Of a stretch of DNA of 64,000 nucleotides, positions 1 through 8,308 are shown piece by piece (within the stretch, counting starts at the first letter, position 1; every line of letters starts with the position of its first letter). Under the pieces are notes generated by a model. That model saw only the letters and a program-made list of their open reading frames with translations, had not been told where the DNA came from and made no database searches. Both the position numbers and the translations under genes were made by a program. Origin of the DNA: WLXB01 sp040221475 (GTDB lineage Bacteria > Pseudomonadota > Alphaproteobacteria > Rhodospirillales > Rhodospirillaceae); contig JAVKEJ010000036.1 in assembly GCA_040221475.1 (NCBI GenBank), forward strand, positions 62,001 to 126,000. Direction: 5' to 3'.

Positions 1-133
1 GGCTGCGGCAACAGAACTGGTGCTGAACAAACCGGTGATCGCCATTAACACCGCAACCTACTGGCACGCGCTTAGGGCCAGCGGGATTGAGGACAAGGTT
101 TATGGCCTGGGACGGCTGCTCGAAGAATTTTAA
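1..133 (+). CDS. C-terminal end of an Asp/Glu racemase-like protein (maleate isomerase / arylmalonate decarboxylase type), cut by the window edge
   Basis: The frame opened by base 2 reads 43 residues to a TAA stop at 131-133. The tail contains KPVIAINTATYWHALR followed by a short terminal helix ending GRLLEEF. In the Asp/Glu/hydantoin racemase superfamily, which includes maleate cis-trans isomerases and arylmalonate decarboxylases, the protein typically ends with a conserved strand carrying the second half of the active site and then such a helix. The family call rests only on this tail. The catalytic cysteines lie outside the window, so substrate and reaction cannot be assigned. It converges with the DUF1838 gene, nine bases away. 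Confidence 0.45.
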   Translation, partial: AAATELVLNKPVIAINTATYWHALRASGIEDKVYGLGRLLEEF

Positions 134-142
134 CGCAACACC

Positions 143-1078
143 TCAGTCTTTACTTTGCTGTTCGCGCTTAGCGTCTTTCTGTTGTTCGCGCTTAGCGTCG
201 ATATGCTTCTTAAACTCCTGATAGAAGCTGGTGCGCGCTTGCGGTTGGTCGGGAGATGGAGCTTCTAAGTATTCTGGAGCGTTCTTCTCCATCCAGCCGA
301 GCAACGGTTGCGGCAACTCTGCCGCCCCGCCCGCGAGCTTTTTACCCCTGGCCGGCAGAATGAGTTGGCCACCCCAGGTGCCCATTTCCATCCATGGCAA
401 CCACTGACGAACACCCGTGTGGGTTTGCAACGCAGGGGCGGACGTTAACTCGGGGTCTTCCAAGTCTTCGCGGCGGCAATGGAAATGATAGAGCCCTGCC
501 CCTTGGTACACATCAGAGCTGGAATACGGTGCGTAGTCCTCGAGCGTCAGCACCGAAGGCGTGAGATACAGAAGATCGCGATAGAACGCGATGTCGCCGG
601 TGTGTTCGAGGTAGGGCATGTGGAACGGACCGTTGGCACCCTCCACATCGTAATGAGAATTCACTGCCGAATTGAGCAGATGAAAGACCTCGTTGGTGCG
701 CTCCGTAAAAGGATTGTCCCACGTTGAGATGGGCGCCTCAGTTTCCGGGTCGCACCAAATCAAACATTCGCGTTGCAGATAGGTGTAGCCGCTGTCGTCC
801 TTGAGACAGCGAGTGACATTGATGCCTTGGAACATCATCAAGCGTTTGCCTGGACGGCCCGGCATCATGGCGTGCACGTAGCCTTTTTTCCACAACATGG
901 CTTCGTTGCCAGCGATATCGCTGCGGGCTTTCAAATAGCCGTCGAGGTTACCTTGAGGGCTGTCCAGATCAATTGGAACTGCAGCGCGTGCCGGTTTAGA
1001 CTGCGCCACTGCAGCGGCGGCGGTTACACCAAGCCCTGTGAGCGCTGCCCGTCGGCTCGTTAAACATGCCTGTTCCAT
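143..1078 (-). CDS. Tat-exported DUF1838 family protein
   Basis: A 311-residue protein. I start it at ATG 1076-1078, preceded by a purine-rich GGGGAGAG; the reading frame stays open upstream but that extension is low-complexity Arg/Pro. The N-terminus has a twin-arginine signal (TSRRAALTGLG, then an Ala-rich hydrophobic stretch ending KPARA), so export in folded form is likely. The mature part matches DUF1838 (lipocalin-like beta-rich, function unknown), with the LPWMEMGTWGG segment near the end that is also recognisable in the two other DUF1838 genes here (61052-61963 and 63768-64000). It differs from those in a longer charged C-terminus built from a duplicated KREQQ-type motif. No ligand can be deduced. 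Confidence 0.75.
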   Translation of the reverse strand: MEQACLTSRRAALTGLGVTAAAAVAQSKPARAAVPIDLDSPQGNLDGYLKARSDIAGNEAMLWKKGYVHAMMPGRPGKRLMMFQGINVTRCLKDDSGYTYLQRECLIWCDPETEAPISTWDNPFTERTNEVFHLLNSAVNSHYDVEGANGPFHMPYLEHTGDIAFYRDLLYLTPSVLTLEDYAPYSSSDVYQGAGLYHFHCRREDLEDPELTSAPALQTHTGVRQWLPWMEMGTWGGQLILPARGKKLAGGAAELPQPLLGWMEKNAPEYLEAPSPDQPQARTSFYQEFKKHIDAKREQQKDAKREQQSKD

Positions 1079-1160
1079 CTGCTCTCTCCCCTGCTGTGAT
1101 GACCCACGAAAGAGTAGATGGGGGCGAGGTGATCTGCATAGCCTGAGTTGGCGTGGGCGT

Positions 1161-2528
1161 TCAGACCTCGGTCGAGTCGGGTACAGCATCCCGCATGGTG
1201 ACAAACTCTTCTGCCGCCGTGGGATGAATCCCAATCGTGGCATCAAACTGGGCTTTGGTTGCACCACATTTCAGGGCCACGGCCAAACCTTGAATGATTT
1301 CAGGAGCTTCGTCGCCGACCATATGACAACCAAGCACTTTATCGGTGTCTTTATCGACGACGAGTTTCATCATAATGCGTTCGTCCCGGCCAGACAGCGT
1401 GTGTTTCATGGCCCGAAAGCGCGAAATGAAGATTTTGACTTTATGCTTCTCGCGCGCCTGCTCTTCCGTGAGGCCGACCGTCGCGACCGTAGGCTGCGTG
1501 AACACAGCGGAGGCAATGTTGGTGTAATCCAAGGTCAACGGATTGTTATTGAAGAAGGTCTCGGCGAACACACGGCCTTCGTTGATGGCCACGGGCGTGA
1601 GGTTGACGCGATCTGTAACATCGCCAACCGCGAAAACATTCTCAACACTGGAACGATTCCATTCATCGACGATAATAGCCCCATCCTTGGTCACCTTAAC
1701 GCCCGCGTTCTCAAGACCCAAACCATCCGTGTTTGGTGAACGTCCAGTCGCATACATGACCTGATCGACAATCAGTTCTTCGCCGCGGTCCACCATCACG
1801 GACAGCCGACCATCGGCAAGCTTCTCAATGGAGCGCAGGACGCAGTCGCGGTGAATAGAGATGCCTTTTTTCTCAAGCTCTTCCGACACCGTGTTACTAA
1901 CATCATTGTCAAAGCCACGAAGGATTGCGCCAGAGCGAATGGCCACATCCACCTTTGAGCCAAGCGCATTGAAGATTCCCGCAAATTCGAGCGCAATGTA
2001 GCCACCGCCAACAATTAGAATTTTCTCTGGCAGCTCTTTAAGATCAAGCGCTTCATTAGAGGTGATCGCATGCTCTTTGCCTGTGATATCGGGAATGAAC
2101 GGCCAGCCGCCAACGGCGACAAGAATTTTTTCGGTTGTGTAGGTCTTACCATCAACTTCCACAGTGTGGGCATCGGCCAGCATGCCCCGCCCTTCGATCA
2201 AATTGACGCCTGAGTCCTGGAACATGCGATGGTAGATACGCTCTAGCCTGTCGAGCTCTTTGTCTTTAGCCGCAATCAGTGCAGACCAATCGTGGCTGGT
2301 TTCACCGACGGTCCAGCCAAAGCCCGCCGCATCTTCGAAGTGTTCAGCGTAGTGAGCCCCGTAAACCAAAAGCTTTTTTGGCACACAGCCACGCATCACG
2401 CAGGTGCCGCCAACGCGGCTTTCTTCAATGGTCGCGACACGGCCACCATAACCAGCGGACAAACGGCTGGCGCGCACACCACCGGAGCCTGCCCCAATGG
2501 TGATCAGATCAAAATCATACTTAGACAT
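1161..2528 (-). CDS. gor: Glutathione-disulfide reductase
   Basis: 455 residues, the usual length. It reduces glutathione disulfide with NADPH in the cytosol, using FAD and a redox-active disulfide. The N-terminal FAD-binding glycine motif (GAGSGGVRA) is followed by the redox-active GGTCVMRGCVPKK signature with the CxxxxC pair. A second Rossmann motif (VGGGYIALEFAG) marks the NADPH domain. The FAD-binding ATGR and GDVTD motifs and the C-terminal dimerisation domain with the catalytic HPT motif (GIHPTAAEE) are all present. It lies downstream of motA/motB on the same strand, 41 bases past motB, but the functions are unrelated. Confidence 0.95.
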   Translation of the reverse strand: MSKYDFDLITIGAGSGGVRASRLSAGYGGRVATIEESRVGGTCVMRGCVPKKLLVYGAHYAEHFEDAAGFGWTVGETSHDWSALIAAKDKELDRLERIYHRMFQDSGVNLIEGRGMLADAHTVEVDGKTYTTEKILVAVGGWPFIPDITGKEHAITSNEALDLKELPEKILIVGGGYIALEFAGIFNALGSKVDVAIRSGAILRGFDNDVSNTVSEELEKKGISIHRDCVLRSIEKLADGRLSVMVDRGEELIVDQVMYATGRSPNTDGLGLENAGVKVTKDGAIIVDEWNRSSVENVFAVGDVTDRVNLTPVAINEGRVFAETFFNNNPLTLDYTNIASAVFTQPTVATVGLTEEQAREKHKVKIFISRFRAMKHTLSGRDERIMMKLVVDKDTDKVLGCHMVGDEAPEIIQGLAVALKCGATKAQFDATIGIHPTAAEEFVTMRDAVPDSTEV

Positions 2529-2569
2529 GTGAAACGAACTTTCTATCAGGCAATGGGATGCCGTTTTTT

Positions 2570-3601
2570 TTAGCGACGGAAAGCCCTTAGCAGACCTGGC
2601 GGATAGACCGCAACAGGTGGCGGTGGAGGTGTACCCCCAATGCGCTGGCCCTCAGGCGGCGCACTGCCATCTCCTTCTTTGCGCAAAATGATCTCAACCC
2701 GGCGGTTGCGATCACGACCCTGGATGGAAAAATTACTATCGACCGGGCGTGTATCGCCAAAGCCCTGAACCTCTAACCGGCGGCCAGAGATATTGTTGAC
2801 ATTCTGGAAATGCCGCACAACCGCCGCAGCGCGCGCTGCTGATAGCGCCCAGTTATCCTGGAACCGTCCCGCTGTTGTGTTCAGAGGAGTGTTATCGGTG
2901 TGACCAGCGACGATGATTTGGCCATCCACTTTCTTGATCACATCCGCCAGGCGATTCAGAGACGCAAAAAAACTATCGGTAATTTGATCACTGCCTGTGC
3001 GGAAGCCAACTTCATCAGGAAATGTGATAACGATTTCAGAATAGTTTTTATCGACATCGACCAATCGGCCTTCCATTTCGCGTTGCAGCGCCATTTGGAT
3101 TTGACCAAGGGTTTGATCCATATCCGCAGAAGCTTGCTCCTGTGCACGCACGGCCTCCCGCAACGCCGCCAGCGCCATAGACGCTAATGCCTGCTCCTCT
3201 GCGTCAGACAATTGCTCTTGTGCACCAATGTCTTCTTCAAACCCGCTTTTAGAATCGAAATCTTCCTCGAGCTGCTCTTCGCTGCTCTCTGCTTCTTCGC
3301 CCTGATCAGACCCCTGACTTGCCCCTGTGGTGCTGGAATTTGGTGAAGACAACGTGGGAATAGGAACGGGCTGGATATTAGACGCATGCTCAAGGACCGG
3401 ACTGCCGATCAACTCGATCACGCTGGAAAGCAGACGCTCTTTTTGAATACCAAAGGCATCCTTCATGGAGCCTGAAACTTCGTGAAACTTTTTAACGTCC
3501 ATGATCGAGAATGATAACAAGAGAATAAAGAAGCAGACCAAGATGGACATCAGGTCAGCGAACGTTACAACCCACATCGGAACGGGCGCTGGTTTAGCCA
3601 T
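2570..3601 (-). CDS. motB: MotB/PomB-type flagellar stator protein with OmpA domain
   Basis: 343 residues. It forms the peptidoglycan-anchored half of the flagellar stator with the adjacent MotA-type protein. The single membrane helix at about residues 9-32 carries the essential ion-binding aspartate in TFADLMS (residue 16), and the following CFFILLLSFS resembles PomB more than proton-type MotB. A long, acidic, Ser/Glu-rich linker (about residues 75-150) leads to an OmpA-like peptidoglycan-binding domain with AGHTDNTPL and a conserved NWALSAARA segment. The last about 30 residues are unusually proline-rich. It follows motA by about 90 bases on the same strand. Sodium coupling is inferred from similarity to PomB only. 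Confidence 0.9.
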   Translation of the reverse strand: MAKPAPVPMWVVTFADLMSILVCFFILLLSFSIMDVKKFHEVSGSMKDAFGIQKERLLSSVIELIGSPVLEHASNIQPVPIPTLSSPNSSTTGASQGSDQGEEAESSEEQLEEDFDSKSGFEEDIGAQEQLSDAEEQALASMALAALREAVRAQEQASADMDQTLGQIQMALQREMEGRLVDVDKNYSEIVITFPDEVGFRTGSDQITDSFFASLNRLADVIKKVDGQIIVAGHTDNTPLNTTAGRFQDNWALSAARAAAVVRHFQNVNNISGRRLEVQGFGDTRPVDSNFSIQGRDRNRRVEIILRKEGDGSAPPEGQRIGGTPPPPPVAVYPPGLLRAFRR

Positions 3602-3666
3602 CTTATCCTTCCTTCTCTCGTCTTTGTCACTCGAATAAAACCGAACGACTTAAGTATCTTCGGCGC

Positions 3667-3710
3667 GAACTCTATCTCTCGTCGGCACGAACTCTATCTC
3701 TCGTCGGCAC
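3667..3710. repeat. 22-bp perfect tandem duplication covering the motA stop codon
   Basis: Bases 3667-3688 and 3689-3710 are identical 22-mers. The unit contains the final codons (Ala-Asp-Glu-Arg) and the TAG stop of the MotA-type gene. The gene stops in the upstream copy (relative to transcription), and the second copy lies in the untranslated gap before motB. This is direct observation and looks like recent slippage or unequal exchange. Confidence 0.95.
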
Positions 3711-4455
3711 GACGTTGATCTTCCGGCAAGAACGCCGACAACAGCTGATACATAGAGTCGGGGTTCTGTTTCTCTGCAATCTGGTTTACGGCCTCGACCA
3801 CCAAAGAGCGGTTGGTATATTCAATCTTGGCCTTGTTCGCCAGTTTATCGGCAATCGGCAAGGCGATCAGATTGGCAATTAAAGCGCCGTACAATGTCGT
3901 CAGCAAGGCAACGGCCATGGACGGTCCAATGGTTTCTGGATTGTCCATGGTGCTCAGCATTTGCACTAGGCCGACCAGAGTGCCAATCATACCAAACGCT
4001 GGCGCAGCATCACCCATGAAGCGGTAGATTTTTTCGCCTTCTTCAAGACGCTCAATTAAAAGATCACGGTCTCGGCTGAGGGCATGCGTAATGAATTCCG
4101 GTTGCAGGCCGTCGCAGTACATCAGCGCACCCTTGCGCAAAAACTCGTTATCAATGGGTGCATTTTCCAGTGCCAGTTGACCCTTGGTGCGGGACAACTC
4201 AGCTAGCTCAACCGCTTCATCAATAAGGCCAACAGCACTTTGGGTATGCTGCTGAAAGGCGTTAGACGTGCCAAGCTTGAGCGCATTCATGACGTCAGCC
4301 AACGGAAAGCGAATCAAAACCCCAGCGATCGTGCCGCCAAAGACAATCAAAACACTGGGGATGTTGAGAAACATGCCGGCGCTGCCGCCAAAAATAATGG
4401 CCAGACCAACAACGGATGTCCCCGCGACGATGCCTAATATTGTGGCTAAATCCAT
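3694..4455 (-). CDS. motA: MotA/PomA-type flagellar stator protein
   Basis: 253 residues, the length of PomA-class stator subunits rather than the longer E. coli-type MotA. It forms the ion channel with MotB/PomB and pushes on the rotor protein FliG. The first two membrane helices lie at about 1-22 and 28-48. A cytoplasmic domain rich in charges follows at about 60-140. The last two helices (about 150-175 and 180-202) contain AFGMIGTLVGLVQML and the conserved proline-containing ALLTTLYGALIANLIALP segment. motA and motB are adjacent on one strand and presumably cotranscribed. The stop codon lies in a 22-bp tandem duplication. No other flagellar genes are in the window. Confidence 0.92.
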   Translation of the reverse strand: MDLATILGIVAGTSVVGLAIIFGGSAGMFLNIPSVLIVFGGTIAGVLIRFPLADVMNALKLGTSNAFQQHTQSAVGLIDEAVELAELSRTKGQLALENAPIDNEFLRKGALMYCDGLQPEFITHALSRDRDLLIERLEEGEKIYRFMGDAAPAFGMIGTLVGLVQMLSTMDNPETIGPSMAVALLTTLYGALIANLIALPIADKLANKAKIEYTNRSLVVEAVNQIAEKQNPDSMYQLLSAFLPEDQRRADER

Positions 4456-4718
4456 ACTCTCAGCACCCTGACAACCGGTGACTTTTCAACGCGCCAACAC
4501 CTGCTTGGCACTGTAAAGCCCGTCGCGGCTGTTCTCTCCGTTTACCCACGTCTTAAGGACCTTTGCGCCGCACCATAAGCTAAGCGCACAACAGTTCCCT
4601 TTCAATACCGGCTTACCATACCTGTGGATAGTTAACGAATCCTTTGGATTCAAGGCGTTCTGCTTCGTTGTGGAGCCCCCTAAAACGTACCGCATGACTC
4701 AATACAGCCATCAAACTG
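4456..4718. other. 263-base intergenic region with a palindrome upstream of motA
   Basis: This stretch separates the end of glmS from the start of motA, both on the minus strand. The only clear structure is a perfect GAATCC-TTT-GGATTC inverted repeat at 4637-4651. It could be an operator or a small hairpin in the motA leader. It lacks the T-run expected of a terminator. I see no convincing gene here; a 69-codon open frame on the minus strand has no ribosome site or recognisable domain. Confidence 0.5.
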
Positions 4719-6542
4719 TTATTCTACCGTGACGCTTTTGGCCAAATTGCGGGGTTGGTCCACATCGGTGCCTTTGAGGACAGCCGTATGATAGGCCAGC
4801 AGCTGGACAGGAACCGTATATAGAAGTGGCGCAACGAAGCTCAAACTAGTGGGCACCTCAATGATATGAGCTGCTAAATCGCCAATGCGCGCCCGGCCCT
4901 TAGCGTCGGTGACGGCGATCACTTTGCCGCCGCGGGCCACCACCTGCTCGATATTGGTCAGAGTTTTATCGAAAACATGATCCGTTGGGGCGATGACCAC
5001 CACCGGCATATGTTCATCAATGAGAGCGATAGGGCCATGCTTCATTTCGCCGGAGGCATAGCCTTCTGCATGAATGTAGGAAATTTCTTTGAGCTTCAGC
5101 GCACCCTCGAGGGCAATGGGGAAGTTTGAGCCGCGCCCCAAATATAGCACGTCCCGCGCTTCGACCAGGACATAGGCAATCTCCTGGATCGCCGCTTCGG
5201 TGGTGAGAATTTCCGCGATCTTGGCCGGCACTTCGGCCAACGCCCCCATTAAGGTCTGTTCCTCGGTTTCGTTGATACAGCCGCGACGTCGGGCGAAAGC
5301 AATAGACAGGCTGGCCAGCACAGCCAGCTGGGTGGTGAAGGCTTTGGTGGAGGCCACACCGATTTCAGGCCCAGCCAGTGTTTGCAGAATGACATCGGAC
5401 TCGCGGGCGATTTCGCTCTCCGCCACATTCACGACCGACAGAATGTGCTGATTGTGAGCCTTGCAATAGCGCAGCGGAAAGAGCGTATCGACGGTTTCGC
5501 CAGACTGCGAGATGAATAGCCCGACCCCGCCATCGGGAAGCGGCGGTTCGCGATAACGGAACTCGGAGCCGATATCGACTTCAACTGGCAGCTTTGCAAT
5601 TTGCTCGAGCCAGTACTTGGCAACAAGTCCGGCAAAGTAGGCTGTACCGCACGCAACAATCGTTATTTTGGGGATGGTCGCTGGGTTAAACGGAAGGTCC
5701 GGCAAAGTTGTGGTGCGGGTTGCAGGATTGATAAAAGCCGTGAGCGTGTCGCCGATGACCTGCGGCTGTTCATGAATTTCTTTGATCATGAAATGGCGAT
5801 ACTCGCCTTTGCCGATCAGCGCGCCGGACATGGCCGTTTGCCGAATTTCGCGAGTGACGTGTATGCCGTCCAAGCTGCGCACGGTCATACCGTTGCGGGT
5901 GATGACGACCCAGTCCTCATCTTCCAGATAGGCGATTTTTTGCGTCATCGGGGCCAGCGCCAAGGCATCTGAGCCGATGAACATTTCGCCATCGCCGAAC
6001 CCAACTGCCAGGGGACTGCCGCGACGCGCGGCAATTAGAATATCATCGCGGTCGGCGATCAAAATGGCCAAAGCAAACGCGCCCTCTAGTCGGCCACAGG
6101 CGAGACGTGCGGACTCTTCGGCGTCATGGCCCTCGTCAAGAAAATGGGTAATGAGGTGAACAACGACTTCGGTATCGGTATCACTTTCAAATACCGCGCC
6201 ACCGGCTTTAAGTTCTGTGCGCAGCGTGTCGAAGTTCTCGATGATGCCATTGTGTACGACGGCCACACGGCCATTGCTGTGCGGGTGTGCGTTCTCTTCG
6301 TTGGCGATGCCGTGGGTGGCCCAGCGGGTGTGGCCGATCCCGAGGGTGCCAGGCAAAGGCGCCGCAGAGAGGCGTCGTTCGAGGTTGACGATTTTGCCTT
6401 CCGCCCGACTGCGATGGATCTGGCCCTGGTCAACAGTGGCCACACCGGCGGAGTCATAGCCGCGATATTCCAGACGCTTGAGACTCTCAAGCAGATAGGG
6501 CGACACCTGATTAATGCCGATGATGCCAACAATACCGCACAT
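4719..6542 (-). CDS. glmS: Glutamine-fructose-6-phosphate aminotransferase (isomerizing)
   Basis: 607 residues, full length. It makes glucosamine-6-phosphate from fructose-6-phosphate and glutamine, the first committed step toward UDP-GlcNAc for peptidoglycan and lipopolysaccharide. The N-terminal glutaminase domain starts MCGIVG with the nucleophilic Cys2, and has GHTRWATHG and HNGIIEN motifs. Two SIS sugar-isomerase domains follow (about residues 290-430 and 460-600), with SQSGETVDT, STKAFTTQ and a C-terminal PRNLAKSVTVE that is typical of the family. It begins three bases after the glmU stop, so the two form an operon. No glmS ribozyme-like leader is visible or expected, since glmU lies directly upstream. 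Confidence 0.97.
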   Translation of the reverse strand: MCGIVGIIGINQVSPYLLESLKRLEYRGYDSAGVATVDQGQIHRSRAEGKIVNLERRLSAAPLPGTLGIGHTRWATHGIANEENAHPHSNGRVAVVHNGIIENFDTLRTELKAGGAVFESDTDTEVVVHLITHFLDEGHDAEESARLACGRLEGAFALAILIADRDDILIAARRGSPLAVGFGDGEMFIGSDALALAPMTQKIAYLEDEDWVVITRNGMTVRSLDGIHVTREIRQTAMSGALIGKGEYRHFMIKEIHEQPQVIGDTLTAFINPATRTTTLPDLPFNPATIPKITIVACGTAYFAGLVAKYWLEQIAKLPVEVDIGSEFRYREPPLPDGGVGLFISQSGETVDTLFPLRYCKAHNQHILSVVNVAESEIARESDVILQTLAGPEIGVASTKAFTTQLAVLASLSIAFARRRGCINETEEQTLMGALAEVPAKIAEILTTEAAIQEIAYVLVEARDVLYLGRGSNFPIALEGALKLKEISYIHAEGYASGEMKHGPIALIDEHMPVVVIAPTDHVFDKTLTNIEQVVARGGKVIAVTDAKGRARIGDLAAHIIEVPTSLSFVAPLLYTVPVQLLAYHTAVLKGTDVDQPRNLAKSVTVE

Positions 6543-6545
6543 GCT

Positions 6546-7907
6546 TTAGCTGCCCTCGCCCTTGGATTTTTTAGCGTCCCTCATCGCTTTCTTCTGAGCA
6601 CGATAACGGTCTGCCGCGCCCTCGCGGATGCACTGTTGAGATTGGGACACGGTAATTGAATCCGCCGGCACATCTTTGCGGACCACCGTGCCTGCGCCCG
6701 TGATTGCGCCGTCACCAATTTTGACGGGCGCTACAAGCACTGAATTGGAGCCAATAGATGCACCATCGCCGATGTCGGTGAAGGACTTGTTGAAACCATC
6801 GTAATTGGCGGTGATGGTGCCCGCGCCGACATTTGCGCCTTTGCCCACGCGGGCGTCGCCAATATAGGTGAGGTGATTGACCTTAGCGCCTTCTTCAAGA
6901 CGTGCGTTTTTCACTTCGACAAAGTTGCCAACATGGGCGTCAGCCTCCAGGACAGCGCCAGGACGCAACCGGGCATAGGGACCAACGGTTGCACCATCGC
7001 CGATTTCAGCCTGTTCGAAATGACAGAACCCTTTGATGGTGACATTGCTGCCGACTGATACGCCCGGACCAAACACAGTGAAGGGGGCGACCACAACATC
7101 GGTGCCGAAGGTGGTGTCGTGGCTGAGAAAGACGCTGGACGGGTCTTGCAGGGTAACGCCCGCGACCAGGGCCGCCGCACGATAGCGGTCTTGCAGAATA
7201 CTTTCGGCCACGGCCAAGTCAGCACGGGTATTAATGCCGACCAACTCACTTTCGTCGCCTTCGACACACACGCAGGCTTCGCCATCGGTCCGCGCCAAGC
7301 CAACCACATCGGTCAGGTAATACTCGCCTTTGGCGTTATCGTTTTTAAGCGCATGCACCCAGTGGGTTAGCTTTACACCTGGCGCGGCGAGCACACCCGA
7401 GTTGCACAGTCCGACCTGCAACTCATCCGGCGTTGCATCTGCCGCTTCGACAATCCGGTCTAGTTGATCGCCGGTGGTGATCAGCCGCCCATAGGCACCG
7501 GGCACGTGCGGGCGAAACCCGAGTACAGATACAGCGGCTCCGGTTTGAAGCTGGCGCAACAGGTTTGTCATTGTTTGGGGCGTTAGAAGCGGCGTATCGC
7601 CAAACACCACCAGCACGTTATCGGGGCCGACATCGACAGCGTCCAGCGCCACCCTCACCGCATGGCCGGTGCCCAGACGCTCGGTCTGCACCACGGTGGT
7701 ATGGGGCGCGAAACGGCTGGTTTGATCGGCCATTTCCGGACCAAGCACGATCACAATGCGCGCCACGCCTGCGGCTGCGATGCCCGCGATCACATGATCA
7801 ACCAGGGGCAAGCCCGCCAAGCCATGCATGACCTTGGGCAGGGCCGACTTCATGCGCGTGCCCATTCCGGCGGCCAAGACGATGGCAGTGGTTTGGGCTT
7901 TGGACAT
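6546..7907 (-). CDS. glmU: Bifunctional GlmU: glucosamine-1-phosphate N-acetyltransferase / GlcNAc-1-phosphate uridyltransferase
   Basis: 453 residues. It catalyses the last two steps to UDP-GlcNAc in the cytosol. The N-terminal nucleotidyltransferase domain has the LAAGMGTRMKSALPKVMH signature (about residues 11-28) and a GDTPLL metal-binding region near residue 105. From about residue 250 there is a left-handed beta-helix of hexapeptide repeats (for example VGSNVTIKG, DGATVGPYA), including the acetyltransferase-site NFVEVKN and LTYIGDA segments. The short charged tail ending KKSKGEGS is normal. It is the first gene of the glmU-glmS operon; its promoter should lie in 7908-8131, which it shares with the oppositely oriented tRNA-Val. 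Confidence 0.97.
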   Translation of the reverse strand: MSKAQTTAIVLAAGMGTRMKSALPKVMHGLAGLPLVDHVIAGIAAAGVARIVIVLGPEMADQTSRFAPHTTVVQTERLGTGHAVRVALDAVDVGPDNVLVVFGDTPLLTPQTMTNLLRQLQTGAAVSVLGFRPHVPGAYGRLITTGDQLDRIVEAADATPDELQVGLCNSGVLAAPGVKLTHWVHALKNDNAKGEYYLTDVVGLARTDGEACVCVEGDESELVGINTRADLAVAESILQDRYRAAALVAGVTLQDPSSVFLSHDTTFGTDVVVAPFTVFGPGVSVGSNVTIKGFCHFEQAEIGDGATVGPYARLRPGAVLEADAHVGNFVEVKNARLEEGAKVNHLTYIGDARVGKGANVGAGTITANYDGFNKSFTDIGDGASIGSNSVLVAPVKIGDGAITGAGTVVRKDVPADSITVSQSQQCIREGAADRYRAQKKAMRDAKKSKGEGS

Positions 7908-8131
7908 GCAGGGTTCCTGAGGTGCGAGTGGACCGTAGAGCGCGCCGCAACAGCGCGCGATTAAGCGTGTGTCACAATGCCACGGCGGATGCGCGCAATA
8001 AAGATAAAGAATGGGGTCTTTATAGGGCAGCCCAGGCTGAGCCCCGCAGATGCCCGGCTTGACGGGTGAGAATACGGCTCGTATACAGCCCGACTTACCC
8101 AGGATACCAATGTTCGGAAGACTTGTCTTGG

Positions 8132-8206
8132 GGGCGATTAGCTCAGCGGGAGAGCGCTCGCTTCACACGCGAGAGGTCACTGGTTCAATCCCAGTATCGC
8201 CCACCA
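8132..8206 (+). tRNA. tRNA-Val (CAC)
   Basis: 75 nt including an encoded CCA. The acceptor arm GGGCGAT pairs with ATCGCCC. The D-arm is GCTC/GAGC, the anticodon arm CTCGC/GCGAG closes a TTCACAC loop with anticodon CAC, and the T-arm is ACTGG/CCAGT around TTCAATC. The discriminator base is A. All arms pair fully. Confidence 0.97.
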
Positions 8207-8244
8207 TTCCCCCTATCAAGCAACAAACTTCACATCCGCACACA

Positions 8245-8301
8245 TCATTTAACTTCATAGATCTCGTTCATGCGCGTGATGGACTGGCCGATCAGTTTTA
8301 C
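8245..8301 (-). pseudogene. Remnant of the 3' end of a second DUF1801 gene
   Basis: Read on the minus strand, these bases encode KLIGQSITRMNEIYEVK and a TGA stop. This matches the last 17 residues of the intact DUF1801 protein at 9692-10114 (KLIRQSITRMKKIYTVT) at 12 of 17 positions, and the DNA is visibly alignable. Upstream of the match the frame runs into the end of the PepSY gene in a different frame, so the rest of the gene is missing. I read it as a decayed paralog whose body was replaced by, or lost with, the arrival of the PepSY gene. Confidence 0.75.
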
Positions 8302-8308
8302 CGTGCGT

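Noticed and set aside
2545..2567. GGCAATGGGATGCC hairpin with a T-run between gor and motB
   Set aside because: The T-run is on the plus strand, whereas both flanking genes are on the minus strand, so it cannot terminate their transcripts.
4486..4695. A 69-codon minus-strand open frame between glmS and motA
   Set aside because: No ribosome site, no recognisable domain and an unlikely residue composition; it is in the leader of motA.
8132..8206. tRNA-Val, tRNA-Asp and tRNA-Pro as attachment sites of integrated elements
   Set aside because: No direct repeat of any tRNA 3' end is found elsewhere in the window and no integrase gene is present.
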